Assembly: GCA_035536915.1 (NCBI GenBank)
Contig: DATLNE010000049.1
Location: 1 to 64,000 of the forward strand
Reading direction: 5' to 3'
DNA length: 64,000 bases
Source of the DNA: Acidimicrobiales bacterium
Lineage (GTDB): Bacteria; Actinomycetota; Acidimicrobiia; Acidimicrobiales; JAHWLA01
Shown: positions 1 to 8,569 of the stretch, in pieces
Layout: every line of letters starts with the position of its first letter
How positions within the stretch are numbered: position 1 is the first letter of the stretch
Position numbers and translations under genes: made by a program
Notes under the pieces: model-generated
Database searches by the model: none
Seen by the model: only the letters and a program-made list of their open reading frames with translations
What the model was told of the DNA's origin: nothing

Positions 1-899
1 CCTTGGCGGCACCGGGTGCCACCGCCACCGGGTGGAGCTTCGACTGGAGCGCCACCGGTGCCGGCAGCTACACCGCCACCGCCACCGCCGTCGACGCCAG
101 CGCCAACGCCGACGCCTCGCCTGCCACCGTCACCTTCTCCAGCTACGTCCCCGACACCACGCCTGCTGACACCACCGTGACCAGCCCGTCCAACGGCGAC
201 TCGGTGCCGGTGGGTGGAGGGACCGCGGGTGGCGCGACCGCTGGCGGCGCAACCAATGGTGGCATCACCTTCTCAGGCGTGGCCAGCGACGACACCGGCG
301 TGGCCGCGGTGAAGGTGGCGGTAAAGAACGACGCCACCGGGCAGTGGTGGCGGGCGGACGGGACCTGGGGCTCCTACCAGGCACACAGCGCCACCCTCTC
401 CGCAGCCGGCGCCACCAGCACCGGCTGGAGCTTCGACTGGAGCCCAACCGGTGCCGGCAGCTACTCGGTCACGGCCGCCGCGGTCGACAGCAGTGGCAAC
501 GTCGACACCTCGCCCGCCACCGTCACCTTCTCCAGCTACGTAGCTGACACCATCGCCCCCGACAGCCGAATCTCCTCGCCTCTCCCGGGGACCACGGTGC
601 GCAAGGGCGACATCGTGTTCCGCGGCACCGCCACCGACAACGTGGCGGTCCAGGCGGTAAGGATCGGGATCCGCGACGCCGACTCCGGGCTGTGGCTGCA
701 GGCCGACGGCACCTGGGCGGCCGGCTACGCCTCCTACACCGCCACCCTCGCAAGTGCCGACAGCGCATCCACCACCTGGCAGCTCACCGCCCGGTTGATG
801 GGCAAGGGAAGCTACAGCATCCGCGTGGTGGCTTCCGACGCCACCTCCAACACAGACGCCTCCCCGGCCTGGAGCACGTTCAAGGTCGTCGTCCGGTAG
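1..899 (+). CDS. Secreted Ig-like repeat protein, C-terminal part (5' end outside window)
   Basis: The frame is open at the left edge, so only the last ~300 residues are seen. They contain one partial and two full copies of a ~100-130 residue bacterial Ig-like module. Each copy has a ...P...ITSP-like entry, a GVASDDTGVAAVKVAV-type strand pair, a W-RADGTW motif, GWSFDWSPTGAGSY, and the exit SPATVTFSSYV. Repeat 2 carries a Gly/Thr/Ala-rich insert (GGGTAGGATAGGATNGG). The last repeat is more diverged and ends directly in the stop codon, with no sorting signal or membrane anchor. The composition fits an extracellular structural or adhesive domain array; the catalytic or binding part, if any, lies upstream. 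Converges with the phosphatase gene at 993-2273. Confidence 0.8.
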   Translation, partial: LAAPGATATGWSFDWSATGAGSYTATATAVDASANADASPATVTFSSYVPDTTPADTTVTSPSNGDSVPVGGGTAGGATAGGATNGGITFSGVASDDTGVAAVKVAVKNDATGQWWRADGTWGSYQAHSATLSAAGATSTGWSFDWSPTGAGSYSVTAAAVDSSGNVDTSPATVTFSSYVADTIAPDSRISSPLPGTTVRKGDIVFRGTATDNVAVQAVRIGIRDADSGLWLQADGTWAAGYASYTATLASADSASTTWQLTARLMGKGSYSIRVVASDATSNTDASPAWSTFKVVVR

Positions 900-936
900 T
901 CCCCACCACGGGGTTGCCGCCTGCGCCGTTCCCACT

Positions 937-979
937 CGAGATGCCAGGAAGCGCGACGTCGTCGCCTCCTGGCATCTCG
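937..979. terminator. Bidirectional hairpin terminator between convergent genes
   Basis: CGAGATGCCAGGA at 937-949 is perfectly complementary to TCCTGGCATCTCG at 967-979 (13 bp). The 17-base loop itself can form a short GCGAC/GTCGC stem. It sits between the stop codons of two convergent genes (899 and 993), so it can serve both strands. There is no strong U-run. Confidence 0.75.
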
Positions 980-992
980 TGCTTCCTCCCCT

Positions 993-2273
993 CTAGGACA
1001 GTGGCACGACCTGGCGGTGAAGCTCCGGCCCGTCCCCGCTCATCAAGCGAAGGGTCACCGTGTGGTTGACCAGTGTGTCGACCTCGACCAACCCGAAGCA
1101 GTCGGAGACGGACCGCCCGGTGCCGTTCTCGGTCCACAGGACAAACCGTCGGTACGGGGTGTTGTGCTTGACAGGGTTGCGCAACGGCCCAGCCAGTAGC
1201 TCCCAGCACCGCTCCGAGTAGCGGGCGAAGGCACCGGCGTGCTTGTCCCCGGACAAGAAGATGACGACCCCGGAGACGCTGGTGGCAATGAAGCGCAGGA
1301 GCTCCGACCGCTCCCCTCCCGACCAGTAGTAGGCGGGCGTCATCGGCACGAACACCACCTTCACCCGGGCCGTTGACGCGGCCAGCCCGCTCATGAGCCA
1401 ATCCCGCTGAGCCTGCCCCAGCACGCTTCGGTAGCGGCCGTTCTGATAGAGCCTGGGCGGATCCTGATCGCGCCGGTTGTCGGTGAGGAAGAAATCCACC
1501 CCTCCGATCCGCCAGCTGCGGTACGCCAGGATGTCGGCACTGGCGCCCGGGACCAGATCGGCGTAGGCCTCGACCGTATAAGGCTTGACCGTGCTGCGGT
1601 CGCAATCGTCCTTGCCGTAGTCGTGGTCATCCTGCATGCCGAAGAACGCCGTGGTACCCAGAAGGGCGGCCATATCGGGCCGGCCGAGGAAGTCGCGGAA
1701 CATCCTGGAGTAGCTCGCGTAGTCCTGTACCGGGTACTGCTCGCCATCCCGGTACCCCATGTCGCCCAGGAAGGCAAAGAACTTTGGCCGGAACTTTGCC
1801 GCTGTGCCAAGAGCGGGAACGAGCCTGGAAACCTGCGTAGCGCAAGATCCGAAGGCAAAGTTCCACTGCGCCCGCTCTCCCACCGCCGGCCAGGCTGCCA
1901 ACGCACGTTGGGGCCCCTGTACGGGGGCGGCCGAGCCGTTGTACGTATCGGCCCTCCAGTTCAGAGCCGATCCAGGGGGCGGTCTCAGGGTCGGAAAGTT
2001 GGCCATCGCCATGTTCGCCCGGTTGGAAGCCACCCAACCGCTGGTGGTGACCTGCCCCGGAACCGACGCCGGCCAGACGACGAATCGAGCCATTACCGGG
2101 CCGGTGAAGTCCTGGGCCAGGATCAATCCCTTGCCTTCCTGAACCGTTGCCAGGCCCACACCCGCCGCTCGGGGCACAGCGGCAGATGTCGACGCCAGGC
2201 GAATGTGCGGTAGCACGAGCCCGGCTCCGGCTACCACCCCGCTGCGCAAGAAGCTCCGCCTGCTCTTGTCCAC
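993..2273 (-). CDS. PhoD-like phosphatase / alkaline phosphatase D family, Tat-exported
   Basis: A 426-residue protein of the PhoD-like metallophosphatase fold, predicted to hydrolyse phosphoesters outside the membrane. The N-terminus has a twin-arginine signal (SRRSFLRSGVVAGAGLVLP). Family motifs in order: FGSCATQ near residue 145, AFLGDMGYRDG, the MQDDHDYGKDD metal-site motif, FFLTDNRRDQDPP, and near the end FLSGDKHAGAFARY, which supplies metal-binding His. Start is GTG at 2273, just ahead of the Tat signal. It is somewhat short for PhoD but has the core motifs. The TPR gene lies upstream on the same strand across a 113-base gap, so it may have its own promoter. Substrate unknown. Confidence 0.85.
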   Translation of the reverse strand: MDKSRRSFLRSGVVAGAGLVLPHIRLASTSAAVPRAAGVGLATVQEGKGLILAQDFTGPVMARFVVWPASVPGQVTTSGWVASNRANMAMANFPTLRPPPGSALNWRADTYNGSAAPVQGPQRALAAWPAVGERAQWNFAFGSCATQVSRLVPALGTAAKFRPKFFAFLGDMGYRDGEQYPVQDYASYSRMFRDFLGRPDMAALLGTTAFFGMQDDHDYGKDDCDRSTVKPYTVEAYADLVPGASADILAYRSWRIGGVDFFLTDNRRDQDPPRLYQNGRYRSVLGQAQRDWLMSGLAASTARVKVVFVPMTPAYYWSGGERSELLRFIATSVSGVVIFLSGDKHAGAFARYSERCWELLAGPLRNPVKHNTPYRRFVLWTENGTGRSVSDCFGLVEVDTLVNHTVTLRLMSGDGPELHRQVVPLS

Positions 2274-2386
2274 CGGCGTCGTCCCCCTCCCCCTGTGGCG
2301 AGGTTACGGGACCGATCGAGAAAAAGATAGGGGGATCCTTGATTCGAGCTCCCTGGCGCCCGTCCCTCACCGCAGTTGCTCGCCGC

Positions 2387-3739
2387 TTAGCCAGCCAGGT
2401 CAGCCAGGGCGCGCTGGGCTGGGCCCCGATGGAGCAGGGAGAAGTTGGGGCTGATCGCCAGAGCCTGGCGGTAGTCGGCGACCGCTGCGTCGCGGTTGCC
2501 CAGGGCACGGTGGATCTCTGCCCGGTGGAAGTGGAACGCGCCGTTCCGGCTGCCCAGGGCCAGGGCCTTGTCGGCGTACACCAGGGCGTTCTCGTGCTCA
2601 CCGTGCACGAACAGCTGCCAGGCGAGAGCGTCGGCGACGTGGATGCTCTGACGGCGACCCCACTCCCGGCTTGCCGCCGCCAGTCCCGCATCGAGGTTGC
2701 GCCGGTGGTCGGCGCTGAACAGGGCGATCTCGAGGTCGACGGCCACCCCACCGGCGGCCTGCTTCGCGTTCTCCCGAGCGGCCTGACGGAACCGCAGCTC
2801 CGCCGCCTCGCGGTCTGCGTCGAGGAGGTGAAGCTCACCCAATTCCTTCAGCGCCTCGGGATCGGGAAAGCCCGCCACCGCCTCCTCGTACCGGGAGATG
2901 GCGGCTGCGAGGTCGCCCCTCGAAGCGGCGACCCTTCCGAGTCCTGCCACGGCCTGCATGGCTGTCGGGTCCGCCCGAAGAGCTTCTTGGTAGCGCGCCT
3001 CCGCCCGGGGCACGTCGCCTCCCTGCCATTCCAGCTCCCCCAGGTGATACGCGGCGAACGCCCTGTCGCCGGGAGCGGAGGAGGCACGAAGAGCGGCCTG
3101 CATGGCGTCGATGGCACCGGGGATGTCTCCGTGGAGCTCGCGCTGGTACGAGACGCGGGCGTAGGAGGCGAGATCGGGGCGTAGGTCGACCATGGCCTGT
3201 GCGGCGTCCACCGCCTCTGGATAGCGGCCGAGCTCGGTCAGCGAGTCGACGATGATTCCGAGGATGAACGAGCTCTGCGGTTGCAGCTCACGCGCCTGCT
3301 CACTGAAGCGCAGTGCCTTGGCGAAGTCGTGCCGGCCAGCAGCGAGAGCGCCCTGGCTGGCCAGCGCCTCCCAGTTTCCATCGCCGTCGAGGGCCAGCGA
3401 CCTGTCCAGCGCCCGCTCGGCCTTCGGGTACGACGACGGGTCGGAGTTCACCCGTGCATGGTCGACATGGGCCGCACCGAGCGCCGCCCATGCACTGGCG
3501 TCGCCGGGATCGTCTGCCACCTTCTTCTCCAACCGGGCCAGCGGGGTGGCGGCTGTGGTCGGCACCGATGCCGCTGCCGCCGGGCTCCCCGCCGACGGTC
3601 GGCGCTGGAAGGCCACACCCGCCACGCCCACGACGAGGAGGGCGATGCCTGCGGCGAGGAGGGCAGCGGTGATCGGGGTCCGCCGCACCCGGCCGTGGAC
3701 GCCGCCAGGGCCGGCTGGGAGGGTGTTCGGGTTCGTCAT
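2387..3739 (-). CDS. Membrane-anchored TPR protein
   Basis: 450 residues. A single membrane segment (about residues 20-40, PITAALLAAGIALLVVGVAGVAF) follows a short basic cytoplasmic tail, then a Pro/Ala/Thr linker and at least eight TPR-like helical repeats, recognisable from WAALGAAHVDHARV, FAAYHLGELEWQGG, AVAGLGRVAASRGD and FHFHRAEIHRALGN. The repeats are probably outside the membrane and act as a protein-binding scaffold. The start is ATG at 3739, which overlaps the sortase stop codon by four bases (ATGA), so translation is probably coupled. A longer open frame runs antisense through the sortase but is not coding. Linkage to DUF4331 and the sortase suggests one surface-associated system; its function is not established. 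Confidence 0.8.
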   Translation of the reverse strand: MTNPNTLPAGPGGVHGRVRRTPITAALLAAGIALLVVGVAGVAFQRRPSAGSPAAAASVPTTAATPLARLEKKVADDPGDASAWAALGAAHVDHARVNSDPSSYPKAERALDRSLALDGDGNWEALASQGALAAGRHDFAKALRFSEQARELQPQSSFILGIIVDSLTELGRYPEAVDAAQAMVDLRPDLASYARVSYQRELHGDIPGAIDAMQAALRASSAPGDRAFAAYHLGELEWQGGDVPRAEARYQEALRADPTAMQAVAGLGRVAASRGDLAAAISRYEEAVAGFPDPEALKELGELHLLDADREAAELRFRQAARENAKQAAGGVAVDLEIALFSADHRRNLDAGLAAASREWGRRQSIHVADALAWQLFVHGEHENALVYADKALALGSRNGAFHFHRAEIHRALGNRDAAVADYRQALAISPNFSLLHRGPAQRALADLAG

Positions 3740-4401
3740 GTCGCCTCCTGGGCGCTCGCGTAGACAACGACGTTGTCTCGGTAGTGGCGGCTCTTCTTGT
3801 CGAAGGTGCCGCCGCAGGTGATGAGTCGAAGCGTTGGCCTGTCTGTCGGCCCGTACACGGCGATGGTCGGGAACTCCTGCTTGCGGTACTGCTCCGCTCG
3901 CTCGACCACGAAACGCACGCTGGTGCCGTCGGCAAGAGCGACGAGGATCTCGTCGCCGGGGCCGAGCTCGGGTACCCGGAAGAAGACGGCCGGACCGGTG
4001 TGCGAATCGAGGTGGCCGACGATGATGGCGGTTCCGACCTGGCCCGGTGCTTCCAGACCGCTGTACCAGCCGGTTCGGTCGAAGGTGTCCGGCACGGCGA
4101 CGGTGCGATCGTCGTGCAGGCCGATCGAATCGACCGGTGCGGACACCCCGATCCTGGGGATGTCGACGCGCACCGGCGTCACCACCGCAGCCTCTGCGAT
4201 CGACGACGGCGACGTGGGCGACGACGGTGACTGACGCCCGCCGGGTGCAGCCGAGGATACGGCGAACTGGGAACCCGGCACCTCGCGGTGTTGGACGAGA
4301 GCCGCCATGGCTCCGCTCAACACGAGGGCTACGGCCCCACCCAGCACCGCGGTGACGACGCGCGACGGCAGGTTGGTCAAGGCTGTGGGCGAAACCGACA
4401 T
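3736..4401 (-). CDS. Class F sortase
   Basis: 221 residues: an N-terminal membrane segment (residues ~15-35), a Ser/Pro-rich linker, then a sortase domain from ~75 to the end. Catalytic elements are visible: His in IIVGHLDSHTGP, Cys in TLRLITCGGTFD and Arg in HYRDNVVVYA. The VFFRVPEL-GD layout and FPT-VYG before the Cys strand are typical of class F sortases of Actinobacteria. Sortases join sorting-signal proteins to the envelope by transpeptidation. No clear LPxTG protein is encoded in this window; the DUF4331 neighbour ends in a hydrophobic segment plus basic tail, which is the only nearby candidate. It overlaps the TPR gene by four bases. Confidence 0.9.
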   Translation of the reverse strand: MSVSPTALTNLPSRVVTAVLGGAVALVLSGAMAALVQHREVPGSQFAVSSAAPGGRQSPSSPTSPSSIAEAAVVTPVRVDIPRIGVSAPVDSIGLHDDRTVAVPDTFDRTGWYSGLEAPGQVGTAIIVGHLDSHTGPAVFFRVPELGPGDEILVALADGTSVRFVVERAEQYRKQEFPTIAVYGPTDRPTLRLITCGGTFDKKSRHYRDNVVVYASAQEAT

Positions 4402-4500
4402 CGTCGTCTCCTGGGGGTTTGGCCCGTTCGCTCGCTGCCGCCGGGGCTGGCCGAACCGGCGAAGCCAATCTGGTGGTCGGGCATGCTCGATGTGCGGTTG

Positions 4501-4534
4501 CAGGCCACCGCGGCGTCATTGCCGCGGTGGCCTG
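4501..4534 (-). terminator. Long perfect hairpin between DUF4331 and sortase genes
   Basis: CAGGCCACCGCGGC (4501-4514) pairs perfectly with 4521-4534, a 14-bp GC-rich stem with a 6-base loop. It lies 40 bases past the DUF4331 stop and 100 bases before the sortase start, all on the same strand. It can act as a partial terminator or RNA-stabilising hairpin that raises DUF4331 output relative to the sortase. No U-run follows. Confidence 0.65.
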
Positions 4535-4573
4535 GCGAACCACCCGTGGTCCCTAACCGCTGAACGAAGGGCC

Positions 4574-6094
4574 CTAGTTGAGGACCCTGCGACGGTTGAT
4601 CAGCACAGCGGACATCAGCACGATGCCTGCCACGGCGGCGGTGAGCGGTACCGAGGGGATGGAACTGCTGTTCCCGCTCGTTCCCCCGCCACCAGCGGCG
4701 ACTCCGCCGGCGGGGGCGCTGCTGCGGTTCAGCTGGACGCCCTTCACCTGGGTGTTGGCGGCGTCGGACCCTGAATGGGGCAGGCCGACGTAAGGGAACG
4801 TGGCGACCGAGGCGACGTCGTTGGCGTTCACGCCGTCACCGAGGTCGTTCGGGGAGCCCTTGAGCTCGCCCATCATCACCTGCAGAGCCACGTCGATGAC
4901 GTCGTCGTCGAGGCGCCGGCCGTTCGGGAAGCCGGCCTTGTCACCGCCGACTACGCCCATTCGGTCCGGTGCTGCTGCCGGCGGGATCGACATGTTGAGC
5001 CGAAGCTGCTCGCTCGGGGTCACATTGGCCGGCTTGTTGAGGCCTTCCACGCCCGTGAGGAACACCGACACCAGGTCGTCCCGAGGAGTGGCAGGGGCCG
5101 GCATCTTGTAGATCTTCTCGATCAACTTCGGCACCTCGGGATCCTGAACCTTGGGGAGGAACTGCGAGTCCCCGTCGGGGGTGGAGCCGTTGAACGCGTT
5201 CTTGAACTGGAGCGGGACGACGACCTCGTTCACCAGTGGGTTCCCGAGCCGGGACACCTGTACGAAATTGCCCGAGCCCTTGACCGTGCCGTCATTCTTC
5301 AGGACACGGGTACCGGGACGCGACGCGGTGGTCCAGACGCCGACAACCGGGTTGGCGTTGGCGTCGCCCGACACGGCGAGATCCGACTTCGGCACCTGGA
5401 CGGCGAGGGTGTTGACGTTGTAGCCATCGAGGGTGTCGTCGCCCGTCTCACTCAGGTCCGCCCCGTAGAGCAGATCGAAGATGCGCAGGTCGAGGAAGAA
5501 CGGGTCGTCGGCCTGGCCGGCGAAGCTCTTGCCCTTGCCGTTCGACAACGGCGTGACCGCCTCGTTGCGCAGCTTGCCGTAGTCGGGCATCGAAGCCTTG
5601 CCCACGAACGACGGGGCGACGATGGCGTCGGTGACGAGCGTCTCAGCCTTGCCGTCGGCGGCGATCCGCTCGAGGTTGTAGGTCTGGACGATGTTGAGCG
5701 TGTCGTCCTTCAGCGATGTGACCGGCCCGACGTTGTAGAGGAACGTGTCCTTGTTCTTCACGTTGGTCTTGAAGGTCCAGCGGTAGACGATGTCGGCCTT
5801 GGCATCGCCGTTGTTGTCGATGTTGATGTCGTACTGCACGCCCTCGCCCCACAGGTAGAAGTTGGGGCCGCCCGCCGGCTCCTGGAAGGGAATCCAGTTG
5901 CTGACAAGGGTCACGGTGTCCTGTGCGTCGGGGCTGACGAACGCATAGAGGTCCGTGGCGTCGATCTGGGGATCGGCCGCGGTCAACGGCGCTTCACGGT
6001 GGCTGGCGCCACTCGCTGGGACGGCGGTCACGGCCAGGAGCGACAGTGCGCCTACGGCGACTGCTCCTTTGCGGACGCGGGATCGGTTCGGCAT
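4574..6094 (-). CDS. DUF4331 family secreted protein with C-terminal membrane segment
   Basis: 506 residues. A signal peptide (residues 1-~30, ending ASGA) is followed directly by the DUF4331 hallmark SHREAPLTAADPQIDATDLYAFVSPD. The domain covers nearly the whole protein. It continues with VTLVSNWIPFQEPAGGPNFY, an acidic DINIDNNGDAKAD strand and the late RLDDDVIDVALQVMMGE motif. After a Gly/Ser-rich linker (~460-480) comes a hydrophobic segment, VPLTAAVAGIVLMSAVLI, and a basic NRRRVLN tail, the layout of a cell-wall sorting signal but without LPxTG. DUF4331 has no proven biochemical role. A GAGG ribosome site precedes the ATG. It heads the cluster with sortase, TPR protein and perhaps phosphatase. 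Confidence 0.85.
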   Translation of the reverse strand: MPNRSRVRKGAVAVGALSLLAVTAVPASGASHREAPLTAADPQIDATDLYAFVSPDAQDTVTLVSNWIPFQEPAGGPNFYLWGEGVQYDINIDNNGDAKADIVYRWTFKTNVKNKDTFLYNVGPVTSLKDDTLNIVQTYNLERIAADGKAETLVTDAIVAPSFVGKASMPDYGKLRNEAVTPLSNGKGKSFAGQADDPFFLDLRIFDLLYGADLSETGDDTLDGYNVNTLAVQVPKSDLAVSGDANANPVVGVWTTASRPGTRVLKNDGTVKGSGNFVQVSRLGNPLVNEVVVPLQFKNAFNGSTPDGDSQFLPKVQDPEVPKLIEKIYKMPAPATPRDDLVSVFLTGVEGLNKPANVTPSEQLRLNMSIPPAAAPDRMGVVGGDKAGFPNGRRLDDDVIDVALQVMMGELKGSPNDLGDGVNANDVASVATFPYVGLPHSGSDAANTQVKGVQLNRSSAPAGGVAAGGGGTSGNSSSIPSVPLTAAVAGIVLMSAVLINRRRVLN

Positions 6095-6186
6095 CGGCTC
6101 TGCCTCGTTTCTGCGTCCGCGGGGATGCGGTCACAGGGTGTGTTCGAGGCCGCGCTCGGCTGCGGATGGCAAATCGGGCGAAGCTC

Positions 6187-6214
6187 TCGTGGGAGCGGAT
6201 TCAGCCGCCCACGA
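6187..6214 (-). terminator. Hairpin downstream of the flavodoxin-fold gene
   Basis: TCGTGGG (6187-6193) pairs with CCCACGA (6208-6214), then after a two-base bulge CGG pairs with CCG around an ATTCAG loop. It starts 16 bases after the stop codon of the minus-strand gene ending at 6230, the usual place for a terminator, and insulates the DUF4331 promoter. Confidence 0.55.
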
Positions 6215-6229
6215 CAAGACCGCTGGGTG

Positions 6230-6973
6230 CTAGCGGTGCTCGGGGTTGTCGAAGGCCGGACGGCAGCCCGCGTCCCAGGCCGAACGTTGGTTCCCGTACG
6301 CCGGTATGCCGCCGGCGTCTCGCAGCATCCGCGCCATGTGGAGGAGGTTCCACGTCATGAACGTCACGTTGCGGTTGGTGAAGTCGTTCTCCGGTCCGCC
6401 CGAGTCGTCGTCCAGGTAGGAAGGTCCCGGCCCGGCTTCGCCTATCCACGCCGCGTCCGCTTGGGGCGGGATCGTGAAGCCCAGGTGCTGGAGCGAGTAG
6501 AGGATGTTCATGGCGCAGTGCTTGGCGCCGTCCTCGTTGCCCGTGACGACGCAGGCGCCCACGCGGCCGTAGTACGCGTACTGGCCCGCGTCATTGAGTT
6601 CCGCCGAGTTGCCGTACAGGCGCTCGATCACGCGGGTGCACACCGAACTCTTCTCGCCCAACCAGATCGGCGTGCCGATCACGACGATGTCCGCGGCCAT
6701 GACACGGTCGCATATCGCCGGCCACTCGTCGGTGGCGAAGCCGTGCTCCCGCATGTCGGGATAGACGCCCGGCGGCAGGTCGTGGTCGACGGCGCGGATC
6801 ACGTCGACTTCAACGCCGGCGCGCTCCATGATCGCGATGGAGCGGTCGAGCAGGCCCTGCGTGTGCGACTGCGAGGGCGACCGCTTCAGCGTGCAGTTGA
6901 CGATCGTCGCACGCAGGCCGCCGAAGTCCCACGGGCTGTCATCGCAGAGCGTCTTCTGGCGGTCGTCCAGCAC
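6230..6973 (-). CDS. Flavodoxin-fold NAD(P)H-dependent FMN reductase-like protein
   Basis: 247 residues. After CDDSPWDFGGLRATIVNC comes the phosphate-binding turn TLKRSPSQSHTQGLLD of the flavodoxin/NADPH-dependent FMN reductase family. Next are VVIGTPIWLGEKSSVCTRVIERLYG, a flavin-contacting segment, and GACVVTGNEDGAKHCAMNILY. Members bind FMN and reduce quinones, flavins or metals, but the partner cannot be told here. I chose the GTG at 6973 because AGGGGG lies six bases upstream and the protein then begins VLDDRQKTLCDDSPW, as in relatives; the open frame continues far upstream only as antisense of the next gene. Divergent from fructose-bisphosphatase. Confidence 0.8.
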   Translation of the reverse strand: MLDDRQKTLCDDSPWDFGGLRATIVNCTLKRSPSQSHTQGLLDRSIAIMERAGVEVDVIRAVDHDLPPGVYPDMREHGFATDEWPAICDRVMAADIVVIGTPIWLGEKSSVCTRVIERLYGNSAELNDAGQYAYYGRVGACVVTGNEDGAKHCAMNILYSLQHLGFTIPPQADAAWIGEAGPGPSYLDDDSGGPENDFTNRNVTFMTWNLLHMARMLRDAGGIPAYGNQRSAWDAGCRPAFDNPEHR

Positions 6974-7093
6974 GTGTGCCCCCTGTGGTTGACGCCTCGG
7001 CACGTCTGCCGGAGCTGGCCGTCGATCCGACCCTCCACGGCGTCCCTCACCCGGATCGCCATGCGCGCCTGACCTCGACGGCGGCAATGCTAC

Positions 7094-8158
7094 GTGCAGT
7101 CTGCAGCGGGCGCGGCTGTCGCCGCGGTCGGGTCTTTTGGCAAGCTCGACAGCGTGTCCCTCTTGACCGGGTTGACCCTCAGCGAGCAGTTCTTCCGCGA
7201 CCAGGCGCAGTCGGGCGCGAGCGGTGACCTGTCCACCGTGCTGAACCGAGTCAGCCTCGCGGCACGGATGTTGGCGTCCGAGATCATGCGCGCAGGGTTC
7301 GTCGGCAAGCTCGGCCTCACCGGCGACAGCAACGTGCAGGGCGAGCAGGTCCGGGAACTCGACATCATCAGCAACGACATCATCAGCCAGGTGATGGACC
7401 ACGCACCGATGATCGCCGGGATCGGCAGCGAAGAGCGCGAGGACGTCTACGCCATGCCCGGCTCCGAGCACGGCAAGTACGTCCTCACCATCGACCCGCT
7501 CGACGGCTCGGGCAACGTCGATGTCAACGGCGCAATGGGCACCATCTTCGGCATCTACCGCCGCGCTGCCGGCCGGGCCGGCGAGGTCGCCGACGTCACC
7601 GACTTCCTCCAGCCCGGACGCGACCTGGTTGCCGCGGGCTACGTCCTCTACGGGCCGTCGACCATGTTCGTCTACACCGTCGGCGGCAGCGTGAACGGCT
7701 TCACCCTCGACCGTTCCATCGGGACGTTCTTCCTCACGCACCCCGACATCCGCATCCCCGAAGGCAAGGGCAGCTACGCCGTCAACGAGGCCAACGAGCG
7801 CGAATGGGACGACACGACTCGCTCGATGGTCGCCGCCTTCCGACGCCAGGAGACCCGCTGCGGGCCGCGCCAGGCTCGTTATGCGGGAGCGCTCGTCGCC
7901 GACATGCACCGGACCCTGTTGAAGGGCGGCGTGTTCATGTACCCGCCGACGAGCGCCAAGCCGGAAGGCAAGCTCCGGCTGCTCTACGAGAACGCGCCCC
8001 TTGCCTTCATCACCGCACACGCCGGTGGTGCCGCTACTGACGGGGAGCACGACATCCTCGACATCACGCCGCAGGCGCTTCACCAACGCACGCCGCTTTA
8101 CATCGGCAGCCGTGGAGATGTGGAAGAGGTCCAGCGGCTGCTTGCCCACGGCGGCTGA
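7094..8158 (+). CDS. fbp: Fructose-1,6-bisphosphatase class 1
   Basis: Hydrolyses fructose 1,6-bisphosphate to fructose 6-phosphate, the committed step of gluconeogenesis. Class 1 signatures are present: IGSEEREDVY, the metal-binding LTIDPLDGSGNVDVNGAMGT, the YGPSTMFVYTVG strand, RYAGALVADMHRTLLKGGVFMYPP with its catalytic and substrate-binding residues, and KLRLLYENAPLAFI. The length (354 aa from GTG 7094) is normal. The GTG at 7154 (VSLLTGLTLSEQFF) is a second possible start, since conservation seems to begin there; neither has a clear ribosome site. The 3' end overlaps the convergent membrane-protein gene by 95 bases. Confidence 0.9.
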   Translation: MQSAAGAAVAAVGSFGKLDSVSLLTGLTLSEQFFRDQAQSGASGDLSTVLNRVSLAARMLASEIMRAGFVGKLGLTGDSNVQGEQVRELDIISNDIISQVMDHAPMIAGIGSEEREDVYAMPGSEHGKYVLTIDPLDGSGNVDVNGAMGTIFGIYRRAAGRAGEVADVTDFLQPGRDLVAAGYVLYGPSTMFVYTVGGSVNGFTLDRSIGTFFLTHPDIRIPEGKGSYAVNEANEREWDDTTRSMVAAFRRQETRCGPRQARYAGALVADMHRTLLKGGVFMYPPTSAKPEGKLRLLYENAPLAFITAHAGGAATDGEHDILDITPQALHQRTPLYIGSRGDVEEVQRLLAHGG

Positions 8159-8546
8159 ACAGCGCCAGCACCACGAGTGCGGCGATCGCTGCGGCCTCGA
8201 CGGCCAGGGTCTGCTGGGCCGCGGGCGTCCAGATCGGCTCCGCCCAGCCCACGACCGAGCCGACGCGGGTGGCGACGAGCGTCGCCAACGATGCGACCTG
8301 GAAGGCGACGGCGGCCCAGACCACAGGTCGCGTGAGCCGTGAGGGGCGGCGGAACACCAGCGCGAGCGCAACGACGAAGAGAAATGATGCCGCGGCGTTG
8401 AGGGGGAACCCGATGCGGACGACGGCCGCGCCCGGCGCGTCGGCCGGGACGTGTCGATAGACGTCGAGCCACTGGCGCGCGTGGATGAACCCGCCCGCGG
8501 CGACGAACATCGCCGACATCACCACCATCGGCGTCGTGATCGGCAT
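8064..8546 (-). CDS. Small four-helix membrane protein, unknown function
   Basis: 160 residues with four predicted membrane helices at roughly residues 5-22, 45-65, 75-95 and 112-132 (for example AAASFLFVVALALVF and VVWAAVAFQVASLATLVA). HARQWLDVYRHVPADAPG and VVRIGFPLNAAASF resemble small DUF-type integral membrane proteins of actinobacteria. The last ~25 residues (GCRCKAACVG) are read antisense to the end of fructose-bisphosphatase, so the true stop may give an unusual tail. ATG 8546 was chosen because hydrophobic sequence starts right after it. No motif suggests a substrate. Confidence 0.6.
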   Translation of the reverse strand: MPITTPMVVMSAMFVAAGGFIHARQWLDVYRHVPADAPGAAVVRIGFPLNAAASFLFVVALALVFRRPSRLTRPVVWAAVAFQVASLATLVATRVGSVVGWAEPIWTPAAQQTLAVEAAAIAALVVLALFSRRGQAAAGPLPHLHGCRCKAACVGEAPAA

Positions 8547-8569
8547 GCGACGGATGGACTCGGGCGCGT

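Noticed and set aside
2387-4543. A 718-codon open frame running through the sortase and TPR genes on the minus strand
   Set aside because: Its first ~270 codons are an out-of-frame, Arg/Pro-rich shadow of the sortase gene. Only the part from ATG 3739 codes for the TPR protein.
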